Shown here one piece after another: positions 1-13,883 of a stretch of 64,000 bases of DNA; within the stretch, counting starts at the first letter, position 1; each line of letters opens with the position of its first letter. Under the pieces are notes generated by a model. The model did no database searches, was not told the DNA's origin, and saw only the letters and a list, made by a program, of their open reading frames with translations. The translations under genes were made by a program, and so were the position numbers. The DNA lies in the NCBI GenBank assembly GCA_029379385.1, contig CM055612.1, forward strand, positions 6,510,001 through 6,574,000. The letters are read 5' to 3'. Source of the stretch: Quillaja saponaria (Eukaryota > Streptophyta > Magnoliopsida > Fabales > Quillajaceae).

Positions 1-7
1 TATTTAC

Positions 8-2109
8 CTAGCAGTACTTCTGGGGCAACATATGCCGGGCTTCCAGCCAAACCAGTCAAGTTTTGACCTGCAGAGAATAATTTTATCATGAATAAGCAAG
101 AGGCAAAACTTTTACAACATAACCTGCCCATGTATGGGCAGGAAAAAGGTGAAATCCAACAAAACTTTTGAAGTAATGCCAATTGATTTAACTAATAATT
201 GCAAATGCTTGAAAGCTATATTCACAATTATGCACTCCCATATTCTATATTGAAAGAAATTTTTTTTTTTTTTGGAATGCTGAAAAAGAGAGAAGAGGAT
301 AAGGAAACTGGAGTTCATGAAGCAAGAAGCAGGCCTCATCTAGGATTACACAAAGTTAACTGTGATTTTGTTCTCTCTTTTTTCCCCTTTTCCTTTTCTG
401 TCTTTCATAAAAGGCTCAGAAAGTGAATAGAACAGTGTAACATAATAATAATAATAATAATAATAGACTGTACATGTGTACAATGAGCTACAATTGCACA
501 TGCTTAACAAATAGTAAGCCAAAGGGCACTTGAACGATCTATTTAGGTTCCTATAGAAACAAAACTAAATCCATAGAAAGTAAACATACCCATACAAGGA
601 CATGTGTAAAGTGCTCCCAGACATGCATACAGGCATTCCAGTAAGAATATCTTCGGGTATGAACCCAAAAAAATGCATTCCAAATTAATTTTTTTATATG
701 TAAGAAATTTACTAACAATTTCTGAACTACAAAATTCAATTATAAAAACACATCTAATGGCATGAAACTTTACTTTTTGAAAAAATTAGCAAGGTAACCA
801 CCTGTGCAAGAGCAAAGATACATAGAGGAATCACCATGTTACTCTCTTTCATAGGCGACTGTTCCAGAGAATATACAGGACATGAAAGACTCTGGTCCCT
901 CATATTCTGCAAACCAAGATGGTTTGGAGGCAAAATACTGGCCAGTTATTTGACAAGCAGTGAAAAAATGCATGCACTTCAATAGATAACCAATGACAGT
1001 CGCGTGCATATATGGTTAACCGGTAATCCGCCTCCAAACATCTTGGTTGCAGAATTGGGGGACCAATGAGTGTAGCATGCTTAAAAGTGTTGTTGAACAG
1101 AGAATCAAATTATTTAGGGCTGTGTTCTAATCCACTGTCTGCAGGGCCTAGCCATTTACAATTTTCCATACACCATGAGTTCAACCAATTCATTTCATAG
1201 TTAATTTTACAGAATATACTATGAGGTTATCTTAATTGTAGACCTTACACAAAAATTCGGTGCAAATAATCCACTTATCTGTGAAAGTAGTTAAGAAAAG
1301 GAACAACTTTAAGTATATAACAAAAAAATCTGGAAAAAAGGTTTTAGATATTTACCACTAGAAACTCTCATGGCCAGGCCAAAATCTGCAAGCTTTATTT
1401 TTCCAGATGTCGTGAGAAGAATATTCTCAGGCTTGATATCTCTGTGCACAACTCCCATATCATGACAATATTTTATAACTAACATTACTTCCTTGAATAT
1501 AGAGGCAGCACGTTGCTCTGAATACTGACCCTTCTCAACAATCTGATCAATCAACCGTCCTCCAGAACACAATTCCATGACTAGATGAAAACATTCTGAC
1601 TCCTCATATACTGCCTGCAGAGTCACAACCCCAGGATGTCCAGATAAGTGCTGCATTATCTCCACCTCCCTATGAACTGTCTCCTCCCCTTTCTGCAGCG
1701 TCTTACATGCATGTTCCACTCCACTAACCCTAGACTGACACAACCAAACAGACCCAAATTTACCTTGCCCAATTGTGTCGCCAGAAACGTAATCATCCTC
1801 AATCTTTTTCTTCCTGCCCATTTGGGTAGCAACATCTATGCACCCTATCTTCCTCTTGATACCTCGCCCAGGTGTTATCAAAGATGATGTTCCACATGGT
1901 GGGGCAGTGGCAATGCCAGCAAGCCTACTTTTACAAGAAACAGCTGGTTCAGCATCAGCATCTTCTTTGTACCTCTTCTGCAACCTAGCATAATCTTCTA
2001 GCGAATAATGAGATTTAAGGTTCGATGATGGCGAATTGTTGGTTGATGTCAAAAACTCAGGTACATTAGAGCATGCATCAATTTCAGTTCCTTTCCTTTT
2101 CTTCTTCAT
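8..2109 (-). CDS. PEPKR2: Protein kinase, PEPKR2-like (partial, continues past left edge)
   Basis: Serine/threonine kinase of the plant CDPK-SnRK superfamily, resembling phosphoenolpyruvate carboxylase kinase-related kinase 2. Two exons are visible: 2109-1356 and 67-8. The donor at 1355 and acceptor at 69-68 join in frame through a split Gly codon; a further donor at 7 shows the gene continues outside the window. The first exon carries a basic Ser-rich N-terminus of about 100 residues, then the Gly-rich loop IGQGKFGSVW, the ATP lysine in HACK, the catalytic loop HRDIKPEN and the DFG motif. Exon 2 encodes the activation segment ending in SPAYVAPEVL. I chose the ATG at 2109 (MKKKRKG), because my memory of PEPKR2 proteins is that they start this way; an in-frame ATG at 2133 would add eight residues. 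All kinase catalytic residues in view are intact. Family placement is from memory of the N-terminus and activation loop. Confidence 0.88.
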
Positions 2110-2940
2110 AACATCAAGACACAAATCTCTCAATAATTATCTATCTCAGCTCATGCAGCCAGTACATAGAAGTTTCTAAACCACCATGCTCGCAACTCTT
2201 CTCAGCATAATTCACTTCTGTGTCATTTCTACAATCAAAGTGAGATCAATCAGTCAGTTCCAGTTTCATATATTCATAGTCTGTTTTCTTAGCTAGAAAT
2301 GAAAAAAAAAAAAAAAAAAACCTAAAAGAATCTAGAATTAACAAAGTTCCTATTCTTTCATTTAACTTTCCAGATAGTAAATTGAAATTCCGGAACTCTC
2401 TAAAACAAAATAGAAACGTCAACCCAAGTAAATTGGTATTCTCAATTTTGTAACTCCCCAATTCCAATGAGAAAAAGTTTCCCACTTTTCTTTTTAGGCC
2501 TAAAGAGAAAAAATGAAATTAATTTCTTTGCATATCATACATTATTCAAACAAATGGAATAAAAATCTCTGAACAGTCTACTTCCTCTCCTTAAGAAACT
2601 AATAGCATTTACATTCTAAGAATAATTGAATACAAAACAAAAAGAAAGGAAGAACCTTTGCACTTAGATAATGTTCCTCAAGTTTTAGAGATCAGATTGA
2701 TCGATTCGTATGAGAATGAAAAACCCGCACGAAGCTAAACATCAGAAACTGTTACACACAATCAGAACGGAAACTATGGCGAGTATTGGGCAATCTTGGA
2801 AAAGAAAATCGAACCGGAAAACCTAGAAATCTCCGATTACTGATTTGGGAAATTTCCGTATCAAAAAGAATAAAATCGGAGTATTAGATGGGAGAGAGAG
2901 GTTTGGGGTTTAGTTTTTTTTTTTTTTTACTGGATTACGT
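2110..2940 (-). promoter_or_regulatory. 5' UTR with probable leader intron and promoter of the kinase gene
   Basis: Upstream of the kinase ATG the minus strand shows a good acceptor (TTGATTGTAG, about 2234-2225) and a plausible donor near 2655, suggesting a leader intron of roughly 400 bp. A GA-rich leader lies near 2885-2905 and a poly-T tract near 2915-2930. No coding potential was seen. The transcript start is not determinable by eye. Confidence 0.35.
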
Positions 2941-4105
2941 GTCAACTTTATACACGCTCGATTTTCCAAATACCGATCTAAGTTTGCCTTTTGGCGGGTA
3001 TTAAATATTAGTTGTATAACATGATAAATATTATTATTTAAATGTATTTTTTTTCTAAGATAATATATATATCTTTATTTAAATTCTTGCTTTATTTATT
3101 TATCAATGCTTCAACCGTAAATTCTTGCTTTATTAAATTTGTGTATTTAAATATTTTTTTATATTACATGATAAATATTGAGGGTATGAATTTTAGTTAT
3201 TTTGTTACTATTTGGATTTTAAGTCTTGTCTTGTTTGTTGTTCTTTTGAGTATCATGTCAATTGAATATCTAAATAATTGATAATAAACAAATTTATTAT
3301 TGTAAGTGAACTAGTGAAGTGAGTACAGTCACAAACGTTCATGTGCATGTGAGTAACATGTGTCCTAGATTTTCTGTAGTACAAATGTTAATATAAAAGA
3401 AAGAGGTTGAAGATCATATAAAAAAGAAAAAAAGAGGTTTAAGACAACGAGATCGTAAATTGATCTCATATGAAGTTGATTTGATATGATTTTTTTTTGA
3501 GAATGATTTGTATGATTTCTATTAAAATTTAATTAAAAAGATTTGATGATTTGATAGAAATTAATTATAGTCACAAATCATTTAAACACACAAAAATTTA
3601 ATTTAATTAGCACATCTAAAATAATAGAGTGTAAGGAGATTTAATATGTTATATAAATTTATAATTAATAATTTCAATTATGGAATGATAATGAAATTAA
3701 CATTATGACTTACCTTTTATTAAAATCTTTATCTTACTTGACAATTAAGTTTTTTTTCCTTATATCAATTATGTGAGAAGTAAAATTTTTATAAATTGTG
3801 TAATTTTATTATAAATAACATGTCTCTGACAGAATTGATAAGTAAATTAGTGAAAATACAAGTAAGATTCACAAAATGTTTTATTTTTTCTTTTCCATTT
3901 TTCACTTGATATTATTTTTTGGAAGAATGCCGAGCAAGTAATTTATAGAGATATTTATATAGGCCCTTCGCAGCCCAGCAAAACCCGTGAGCAGTGGGCC
4001 TCAATTTAACGAACCCAAACACGCCTTAAATTCTGACACTGCACTGACCATCAGTCAACCTCTTTCAAAATCCCCACGACTAAACCAGCTCCAGCGAAGT
4101 CTGAG
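2941..4105. other. Intergenic between divergent kinase and purine-synthesis genes
   Basis: AT-rich sequence with no supported gene. The last 150 bases before the ATG at 4106 become less AT-rich and hold TGGGCC (about 3995-4000) plus AGGCCC and CAGCCCAG (about 3960-3978). These match plant site II-type (TGGGCY) elements, which are common in promoters of housekeeping and growth genes. Their role here is inference. Confidence 0.4.
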
Positions 4106-5286
4106 ATGGCAGGTTCCATGCAAGTGTTAAACCCTCCCAAAACCCTAAATACCAAAATCTCACACATCAATCCTTCTTTCCATGCTATCCAATTCCTCAG
4201 AACCAATCTGAAATTCAATAAATTCTCGAAAATCTCTGCTTCAGTGATGCGAAGCCACAATCAGCATCAAGATCAGCAACAATTAACTTTGGTGGATGCT
4301 CTGCTAAATAGTAATCGAAAAGAAGAGCTCCTTGGCTCAATTAGAAGCTCTTCGTTCAATTGTCTCACAGAAACAAACCTCCATTTCACAGTTCCTGGTC
4401 TCAAGTCCAAAACTAGGGGCAAGGTAAACCATGACTGTGTTTGATTACTTAAGTTATGATTGGTTGGTTAGATTTGATGAGAATAAGAAAAGCAATTGAC
4501 TTTCGTATCTGGGTTTTTCCTAAACGAAAAATGACAGTATTTGGGGGTTTTCCTTGTTTAATTTTTTCGTTAAAAACCAAATATCAGATGCAGAAGTGAT
4601 TAATTTTTATTTTATAAATAACAATTTCCCTGTATTTTGTTGGTGATTTTCGTTAAGATTCTGAAATAGGTCACACTTAACCCTATATTGGCAGGTTAGA
4701 GATATTTATGACGGTGGTGATTACCTTGTTCTGGTCACTACTGATCGACAGAGTGCATTTGACAGAATTCTTGCTTCCATACCTTACAAAGGCCAGGTCT
4801 GTTGACTAAGTTTCCCATGAAGCTATGATTTTTTTTCTTCTTTTAATCAATTATAGAATGGGAAAGCTATGGTTGCAAAGCATTTCCGAAAATTGTTGCT
4901 AATGACATAGATACTGATTATAAGTGGTGGTTACTGGTTAGTATTTGATAATACTGGGTGGCATGGTGTTTTTGATTCTATAAATTCCAGGTTCTTAATG
5001 AGACGAGTTTGTGGTGGTTTGACAAAACTAGGCACATAACCTCCAATGCTGTTGTATCAACTCCAGATAAAAATGTTACAATAGCAAAGAAATGTTCAGT
5101 TTTCCCAGTTGAATTTGTTGGTGAGTTATTTCATACTGTAGTGGCTGTTAGTTGTCTATTCAATGGACTAATGCTACACTAACATTTAATGAGGTTGACT
5201 TCTCTTACCTTCTATTTGGAAAATGGATGATATTTTCGAGTAAAATGTGGCATGATAGCTTTTTTCTTTCCAATCCCCCAACAACC

Positions 5287-5329
<43 letters not shown>

Positions 5330-8300
5330 TTCCCTTCTCACTGACTTCTTTGAGTACAAAAAATTTGAATGAGTTTGGTGGGTGCTACACTCCAGGATGT
5401 GTCAGTCTGTCAGAATGTTTATATAAAAAATTATCTTGTAATTGGCTTTCTCAATGTCCTGGGAGGAGCAAAATGATGTGTGCCATTCTTTTTGTACATG
5501 CATATATAATTTACACTGACACACATCTCATATTCTTTTCACAAGCTGTTCAAATTAATGGAACTTGCATCTTGTGAAATTCTTTCTTAAAAGCTTTCCA
5601 TATTTAAGAAACTATATATCTATTGATCTATATTAGAAAATAAAATCATTTCTAAATATTGTTAATGTTTAGTAGAAGGTGTAAAGCAATATAATTATGC
5701 TGGAGAGAAGCTATTATTGTAGGAAAAATGACTGAGGATATCTTAAGGATGACTGTATCTTTAATAAAGAGTTTAAGCTTTGTTAATAATGACTGTATCT
5801 TTAATAAAGAGTGTTAAGCTGAGACTCGATAACTTGATGGGAAAAATAAAATATAAGACCTTTCAGTCACTAGTCATTATGATTTTTGTTTATATTCAAA
5901 GATATGTGCCAATTTTTATTATGATATAACTTTTGTACTTTTTAAAATTGAAGACAAGGGTTCTATCATCCATGCTGCGTATATATGTTAGGCCATGAAG
6001 ACTTCAATTGATACCACTTATACTGATAACTTGTAGTTAGAGGCTATGTGACGGGAAGTACAGAGACATCATTATGGACAGTCTACGAGAAGGGCATCCG
6101 AAATTACTGTGGCAATGTCCTAACAGATGGTGTTTATTCCAATTTTTGTATTTATCTCATGTAATTTTTTTTTCTTTTTCCTTCTCTAATGGCTTGTTAA
6201 CATATGGTAGGATTGGTGAAAAACCAAAAGCTTAATGAAAATATTATCACACCAACAACTAAGGCTGCGGATCGTGATGTTCCTGTAACTCCTGATGAGG
6301 TTTGATCCTCATTATATAATCTGTGATTATCTTTTTGTTGCAGTTGAATGAATTTCCAGGGGTAGAAAAGTTTTTCGAAAAAGGGAAAGGAAAAAAACGA
6401 AAAGGAAGAGCAAGTTTAAGCTGGAAGGAAAAACTTGAATTGAAGAATATAAAAGTTATTTTAAAAGCCACAAGGGAGCTGGTTTTAGAGTTGAGGATTT
6501 TGTCAACTAATAAAACTATAATTTCCTGTATTAAATAATTTGAGGCAAAAACTAGTTCAAGATTTCAGCTTGTAGCCTTAAACTAAGCATAAAATGATTT
6601 CCAGCTTGTAGCTGATTTTAATTATAAGGTTTGTCTTGAAGTGGTGTGAACCTTTTCATGAGTGGCAAACATCTTCTTATGGATGGTGAACCAATCAGGG
6701 AAATTTGAAGTAGGAAGCAGTCAACTGACTCTGATGTTTACTTGATCCCTGCAATTGATGTTGCTGGCTGATGCTATAGATTCTAGATATATATTTTGGA
6801 GTTTGACTGGGGTGATAAAAGATCAGAGAAAATATTAATTTTTTCCTTCTTAGGCCATATTATTATATCATCTTTTGATCTTTCTCATGAACTGATTCTA
6901 CTGAGCTAATGGTGATTGACATCATCAAATGGGCTTTCTTTTTGTTCAGTATCTTGATTCTTCCCAACTGCTTGCTCGTTAGTTCAATGTGGTGCTTTTC
7001 CCTTGCAGATTATCAGAAATGGACTCATGACCAAAGCTGACTATGATGAAGCAAGTAGAAAAGCATTAAGCTTGTTTGAATATGGGCAGGTAAGGCTCTC
7101 ATGCTAAGTTATTTGTTGTCATGGTCTGTATTAAGTGTCTGATATAAAAAATCTTTCTCCACACCACTTCGCTCTTCAATTTCTCTCCCTCTCTCTCTCT
7201 GATTGATGTTGTGTACTACTTCCACCACTATAGCATTGTTATTTTGGGGACAAGCAAAGTGGTTATAAAGTGCCTCTAAATTGCAGTCCTTACTATTGTA
7301 GTTTTTTACATATGGAATTTTTTTATACTTTGGAAAGAATAAAATATGCAAATATTATGACAGTATAGTCTGGAATGGATGAAGGCATGAGAAGCCTCCT
7401 TTGATGTTTTTGACCATGGAGCAAAATTTAATATTGCTGCAAGAGAGAACTCCAGATTTTTGTTAGATTGGAGGGTAATGTATGGGGTATTCATATAAAT
7501 TTTGATACAAGAAAAGGCTAAAACAAATATGATCTAATCCATTTACACTATTTAATCTTCTACCCACTATTTGACAATCAGGGTTCCCACATCAAGTCTT
7601 CGCATTTTTATGGTTCTAACACTCAATTACATGGTTCATGGTTTCTGTGAGGCTTGATATCTATTTTGGCTTCTGGAGAACACGAACTAACAACTATAAT
7701 TTCGTTAATAAAAAATTGTAATCAGATGCATGGATTAGATTATATATGACTTGTAGACTGAGTTAAAGGTAAAATGTTACAGCTTTTAAACTGTAAAAAT
7801 TCTCATATTGTTTTTTACACCAGGATTTCAATTACGTACCTAGCTTTATTGCTTGAATGCAGCTTCCTCTTTCTATAAGTATGAGTTATAATTTTTTTAT
7901 CTTACATTTTTCTGTTTATCTCACTATGTATTGAGTGCAACTTAAATGTTAACGGTACAGCTGTACAAAATTACCTATCATTGATTTGAGTTCTCCTAGT
8001 TATGTGGATGATTGTTTTGTTACTGAATGATATTTGGAGATCTGAGTTCGAGAGCTTTAATTTATTTTTCCCTTACATGGTTGTAATCTTTTGTAGGTGA
8101 CTGCCTAGCTTTATCTGTTGTTTAACTTTGCAGCGTGTAGCTCTGGAACATGGTCTGATATTGGTAGACACAAAATATGAGTTCGGAAAGGGACGGGATG
8201 GTTCAATTCTATTGATTGATGAGGTTCCATACTATCTTCAAATCATATTTGACACATGATTTTCATAAAGATGTAATCAAATTTCTTTGGTTTGCTATTC

Positions 8301-9667
8301 TAGGTGCATACTCCTGATTCAAGTAGATATTGGATTGCCAATTCATATGTTGAACGCTTTCAGAATGGTCTTGAACCTGAAAATGTTGATAAGGTATGCT
8401 ATATGCCGTTCTGTTTAGTTGTTTTGTCTGTAGTAACAAAACTAGCAACTTATTGATGCATAAACATGTAATTCTTAGGAGTTCTTGAGGCTGTGGTTCA
8501 CAAGTCACTGCAATCCATATGAAGATGAGGTAATTCTACATCACCTCTTCCTATCAAATTAGCTTAGAGCCTTGGAGTTTGAATATGCACTAAATCCCAC
8601 TGTGGTGATACATTTCTTAGGTCCTTCCTGATGCTCCCAATGATCTTGTTTGTGAATTGGCTTGGCGGTATGTCTTTCTCTGTTTATCCTGTTACCCTCT
8701 CCAAATGTTTCCTAAATGAACTAAATAATAAATTGCAAAAAATATGGTTAGTGTCCTTTAAACTGATGCTTGCAGCCAATTCAGCTGCAGATTTCTTCCT
8801 AATTATTAATATGTATATATATATAAAATTTATCTGTTCATTTTAAGGAGAACCTTGGAAAGACTCGGATTACTGTTTTTATTTTTATTTTTTGGTAACA
8901 AAATCTGGGAGTAGATAGGTTGCTCCATCTCTTGGATCAGGGCATCATGTGCCTCTACTTTCAAAGGCGAGGGCATTGAGGATTAGCTTACTAATATCTA
9001 CAGTATATAGTTCTCAAGCATCAGGATGAGCCACATTCTACTGGACATCATCTTCCCAATTGCTGCCCTTCTTTTAACTTGTTTCAGTCAAGCAGTCTTT
9101 GAGGCGTCTATAGTTTCGTCCATCCATTCTGAAATGACCCAATAACACAAGACAGATGATGCCACTGATGCAGATATTCATAATTGAATCCAAATTGTGT
9201 TTTTATTCTACACTGAAAATTATATTGGTGGCCTGAGAACATAATTTGCAGAGTTTAACTCACAAGGTGCACATGCATTTACCCATGGTTTGTCATTGGT
9301 GTCTAATTGTTGGATTTAGCTAGTTTCGTCTTAGTATAATTGAATAGTATTAATAGTTTCCCAACATCCAGTTTTGGAAATGTTGGAATGGAGGAGGATT
9401 TGTTTGAATCAATTTTTGAAACTCAAAATCATTTATTTTAATTACTGTTTATAGCTGCCACTGACACCATTCTGCATGCTAGATACATCTTCTTGTATGA
9501 GACTATTACCAAGAAAAAGTTTGACATGGAATTGGCGGAGGTAATCTCAACATCAATCAATAGACTGCTATTATTTGTGACGAGTTTTAACTTCATTCCT
9601 TTTATGACAGGAGCCAATACATGACCGTATTTCACGGAATGTTGCATCAGCATTGTTATCTTTGTAG
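4106..9667 (+). CDS. PUR7: SAICAR synthetase, plastid (phosphoribosylaminoimidazole-succinocarboxamide synthase)
   Basis: Catalyses ATP-dependent joining of CAIR and aspartate to form SAICAR in de novo purine synthesis, a plastid pathway in plants. Twelve exons: 4106-4423, 4695-4796, 4991-5120, 6037-6129, 6211-6299, 7009-7089, 8134-8223, 8304-8393, 8479-8529, 8621-8667, 9483-9540, 9611-9667. All have GT-AG borders, and together they give 1206 nt, or 401 aa, close to the roughly 410 aa I recall for plant PUR7. Residues 1 to about 70 are Ser/Asn-rich and basic, fitting a transit peptide. Family signatures follow: [10 protein letters not shown] in exon 2, [11 protein letters not shown] across exons 3-4, LVDTKYEFG in exon 7, and a C-terminal [16 protein letters not shown]. 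No frame break was found. Introns are long for the gene size, the largest about 1 kb; intron 3 carries a 42-nt C run. Confidence 0.95.
5288..5329 (+). repeat. 42-nt cytosine homopolymer in PUR7 intron 3
   Basis: An uninterrupted run of C follows ACAACCA. Plant introns are normally AT-rich, so this is striking. It could form i-motif or G-quadruplex structures, and its exact length is likely to be unreliable in any assembly. Confidence 0.9.
5748..5820 (+). repeat. Short tandem duplication in PUR7 intron 3
   Basis: The string GACTGTATCTTTAATAAAGA occurs twice about 40 bases apart, each copy followed by a GTTAAGCT-like end. It is a minor intronic duplication of no evident function. Confidence 0.7.
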
Positions 9668-9959
9668 TCAATCTGGAGCTCAAGGCTGGTTTCTTCCTGG
9701 GGAGAGTAGCATGAGAAGAGAACTATCTGTTCTTAACATTTGTTCCTAGGAAATTGCTATGTTCTTGACTAGAATGGTGAATATAGCACATGAATCTTGT
9801 ATGTCCAGGATAAGATAATTATAACAAGTTAATTTTCCCCTATATGCAGTATGATATCTTGATTTTACTTGTACAGTTATGGTATCTCCTGTTTGTAATT
9901 TGATTTTACTTTGAACGAGCTTCTAGAAAGCATGATGAATTATTGGGATCTTGTTTGAT

Positions 9960-10380
9960 TGGACAGCCTCTCCAGAAAATCACCTCCCATATCCTCTCAT
10001 CGGAAGATTCTGTTATGTTTCTTCACCCAAAATTTCAGAATAGTCAGAGTAGCCAGAAGAGCTAGACGGATATGTCAAAGAATATGTTGACATATCAACT
10101 GTGAAGACGATGTAGTGGCTTTGTTGTTTATGAAGACCAAATTTTCAACTTTGCTACATTGGAACATTCTCTTTTGTTTTCATTCACCCAGAAGTTCCGA
10201 ATATTCAGAATAGCTAAACCATCTCTCTCAAAGACTTGGTAATGACCTACTCCACTAGAGGCGAATATTTCAAGAATATGTTGGTGTAATCAAAATGGGA
10301 ACACCATCACCATGTAGGTGTTGATGAAGACCAGTCTCTCAACTGATTGAACATGGGAACCCCACAAGCCACAACTTGAC
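9960..10380 (+). repeat. Degenerate tandem duplication between PUR7 and the GST gene
   Basis: Two diverged blocks, about 10021-10160 and 10183-10350, share the same ordered words: TTCACCCA, a GAATAGTCAGA/GAATATTCAGA motif, AAGAATATGTTG, TGATGAAGACCA or TATGAAGACCA, and a C/TATTGGAACA or TTGAACATGG end. This suggests a tandem duplication of about 165 bp that has decayed. No ORF of note. Confidence 0.5.
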
Positions 10381-10670
10381 ACGAAACAGAGATACCCAAG
10401 ATGCGTGTTTTGACTGCTATGCCTGAATGCCCTATATAAACATTTGATATTATATTATTATGCATGCTTGGTGAAACAGAGATATCCAAGATGCGTGTTA
10501 CCAAGAGATACCCAAAATGCGTGTTTTGACAGCAATGCCTGAATGCCTTATATAAACATTTGATATTATATTATTATGCATACTTGGTGAAGCAGAGATA
10601 CCCAAGATGCGTGTTTTGATTGCTATGCCTGAATGACCTATATAAACACTTGATATTATGCATGCTTGGC
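10376..10670 (+). promoter_or_regulatory. Tandemly triplicated TATA-box promoter repeat of the GST gene
   Basis: A unit of about 90-115 bp, beginning AGATACCCAAGATGCGTGTT and ending at a TATTATGCATGCTTGG-like stretch, is present at 10390, 10505 and 10595, with an extra partial copy at 10480. Each full copy carries a perfect TATATAAA box (10433-10440, 10549-10556, 10639-10646). The last box lies 44 bases before the ATG at 10690. Repeated core promoters could add alternative transcription starts; that is inference. Confidence 0.75.
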
Positions 10671-10689
10671 GAAACATAAGCAATTAAAA

Positions 10690-11446
<757 letters not shown>

Positions 11447-11759
11447 AAAATTTCAGCAAGTAAAATTTTACAACAGTTATTGAACGTGGAATGTGCTTAG
11501 TTTGGCCTGATTTTGTCTAGCTATAAATAGCATGAATTGAACCTCCATGACTATCATACTGGAGGAGGTAGTGATAATAAAATTGTTACTTGTAGGCATA
11601 TCTAGTCTGCTGTCGCAGACTGGAAAAGAAATTTGTAAACAGTTTTGTATTTATGAAACAATATAATTTTTTCACAAGTACTATATGGAAGATTAGCTCT
11701 CTTTTTTTATTTTATGAGAATGCAATGTGTCAATGGGTTTACAAGGAGGAACTTTAGTA

Positions 11760-12934
11760 TCATACATCAGAAATTTGAGGCAGTTCTGTTTCTGATTTGT
11801 GATTCTTGCTCTTTTTCTTGCTCTGTTTCATCTCACCGTAGAAGTAAGAAACGAAGCCCCAAAGAGAGAGTGCCAAGGAAACGCCCTTCTCTGCTTGAAA
11901 CTTCTCTTTGAAGATAATAACAGCCAGAATTTCTGTTACTGGGAGTAGAACAGAAATTAATATCCCGGATAGCAAAGATGAGGCACAAAAGACAACTCCT
12001 ATTGATCCCAAAAAGAAACCCTGCCATATGATTGCACTTGACACCGCCACCAGATAGTACATGCTTTCCCCTAGCTCAAATTGTCTTGCTTCTCTTGGAA
12101 TTACCTGCAAATAAAGCATTAATCATTTGTGTATTCTATATAATGCCTTTACAAAAGTGGGCTAGAATAATATAATAGTTAAAGAGAGAATTAAAGAGGC
12201 TGAGTGCTGACCTTGAAGTCATTGTTTATGAGCATTCCAATGGTGCAGAAAAGAGTGGCAAAGACACACAAAACCAATTGAATCTCCAAAACTAATGTAT
12301 AAGTAATAGCCTGCCTAGCCTTATTGTATGTCAACTCCACCGAAGGCAAGATAAACCCATATAAAGCTGCAGCTCCCACTGTCATAAAAAACCCAAAGAG
12401 ATAATCCTTCTTGGATTCACCAGCTGGACGATCCCCACTTGTATGCAAACCCAACACAGCAGCCCCAATAGTGAGCAAAACGACAGCGTTTATAGAATAA
12501 GATGTGAACTTTTGCTTCACCAAAAGGAAAGCAAATCCAGCAATGAAAACCAGTTGGGCAGCAATAATTAAAGATGAAGTAGACACAGGAAGACGAGCCA
12601 CGCCATATGCATACAAGTAGTCGTCGAAACCGGTCATGATACCGAGAACTGCTGAGGCTACAAACAAAGGTGGCTTCATGAAGATGATCGTGGAAGAGTG
12701 ATCATCATCACCATGTTGTTTCCTGTAAAAGTAACAGATGAAAAGAAAAAGAAGAATTACTGGGAAGCCAGCAGTTTGTAGAAAGCTTGATAGCCATACA
12801 CGTTTGCCTCCATGGAGAAAGTATAAACGCATTATCAATGGGCCACAGCAGTTTCCTATTACTAAGATGAAGCAGTTTACTATGAGAAGGCTTTTTTTCA
12901 TGGTTTTGCTTACTTGAGCTTCAGTTTCCGCCAT
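11760..12934 (-). CDS. Purine permease (PUP family transporter)
   Basis: Member of the plant purine permease family in the drug/metabolite transporter superfamily, which moves adenine, cytokinins and some alkaloids across membranes. Two exons: 12934-12212 and 12104-11760, GT-AG, giving 355 aa, a normal length. It opens [17 protein letters not shown] and then shows about ten hydrophobic helices, with typical family stretches such as [44 protein letters not shown] and [19 protein letters not shown] Lys-rich hydrophilic tail ends the protein. The stop lies 313 bp from the convergent GST stop. Substrate cannot be assigned from sequence; cytokinin or purine transport is family knowledge only. No defects were seen. 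Confidence 0.93.
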
Positions 12935-13850
12935 GACTAGCTATAGTTCTAAATTTCTAATTAATTTCCCTGCTAGATCTCTTTTTTAAGTATGTATTCA
13001 GATAAGAGGTAGTCCAAAGCGACGAAAAGGAGATAAAGTTAAGGATAATATTTTTATACTAGGAAACACACACATACACAACGTTAGTTTTAAATATAAG
13101 CCTTTCTTTAGCAATTAGTTTAAAAAAAGAGAAATATTATAAAGTGTGGACTTAAAGATATATACTTAATCTTATAAAAAGAAAAAGAAAAAGAAAAAAA
13201 CAGATACATACTTAATCGGATATATATTATTTCTCAAACTCTTTATCCAAAAATCAAAAAAGTTTTCTTCATTTTCTTTTTAAAAGATTTATATAAAAAA
13301 TTATACAGTCATTACAGAAATTTAACTCTAATTAATATGTTGAAACTGAAATAAATGTAATTAAGTCAAAAACTTACAACTTTGATGTCCAAGGGGAAAC
13401 CTAAATTAATCTAATCAAAACTAATAATATCAATAATGGGTTGGTCTAAAGGTCAAGACAATATTCAGAAGTGATCGTAACTATTCTTTGAGAAACTTTT
13501 AGCCCGACATAATTGTGGTGGGAGTTCTTCCAAATATAGAGTGGTAGGGCTGGAAATACAGTCTCATTTTCACAGTTTTGTTTGGTATTTTCTTAAAATA
13601 TGTTTATCTAAACAAAAAATTCTTAATTTGCTCTCACTCGCTATACTATACAAACAATGATATACATTACATGAACATAAATAAACCTAATTTAATTTGT
13701 CTCTATTTATAAATACAAATAGCTTAATTAACTTCAAGAAAAAAATAGCAAAAAATTATTATAATGACTAATATTTTGAATAATTTATCCATTGCTTATT
13801 TGAGCTTATCAATTGTCCAAAAGATAGAGAAATTTTTTTTGCTGATATTG

Positions 13851-13883
<33 letters not shown>

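Noticed and set aside
5152..5577. 141-codon ORF with a Pro run
   Set aside because: The Pro tract is the intronic C homopolymer of the purine-synthesis gene; flanking codons are intron sequence.
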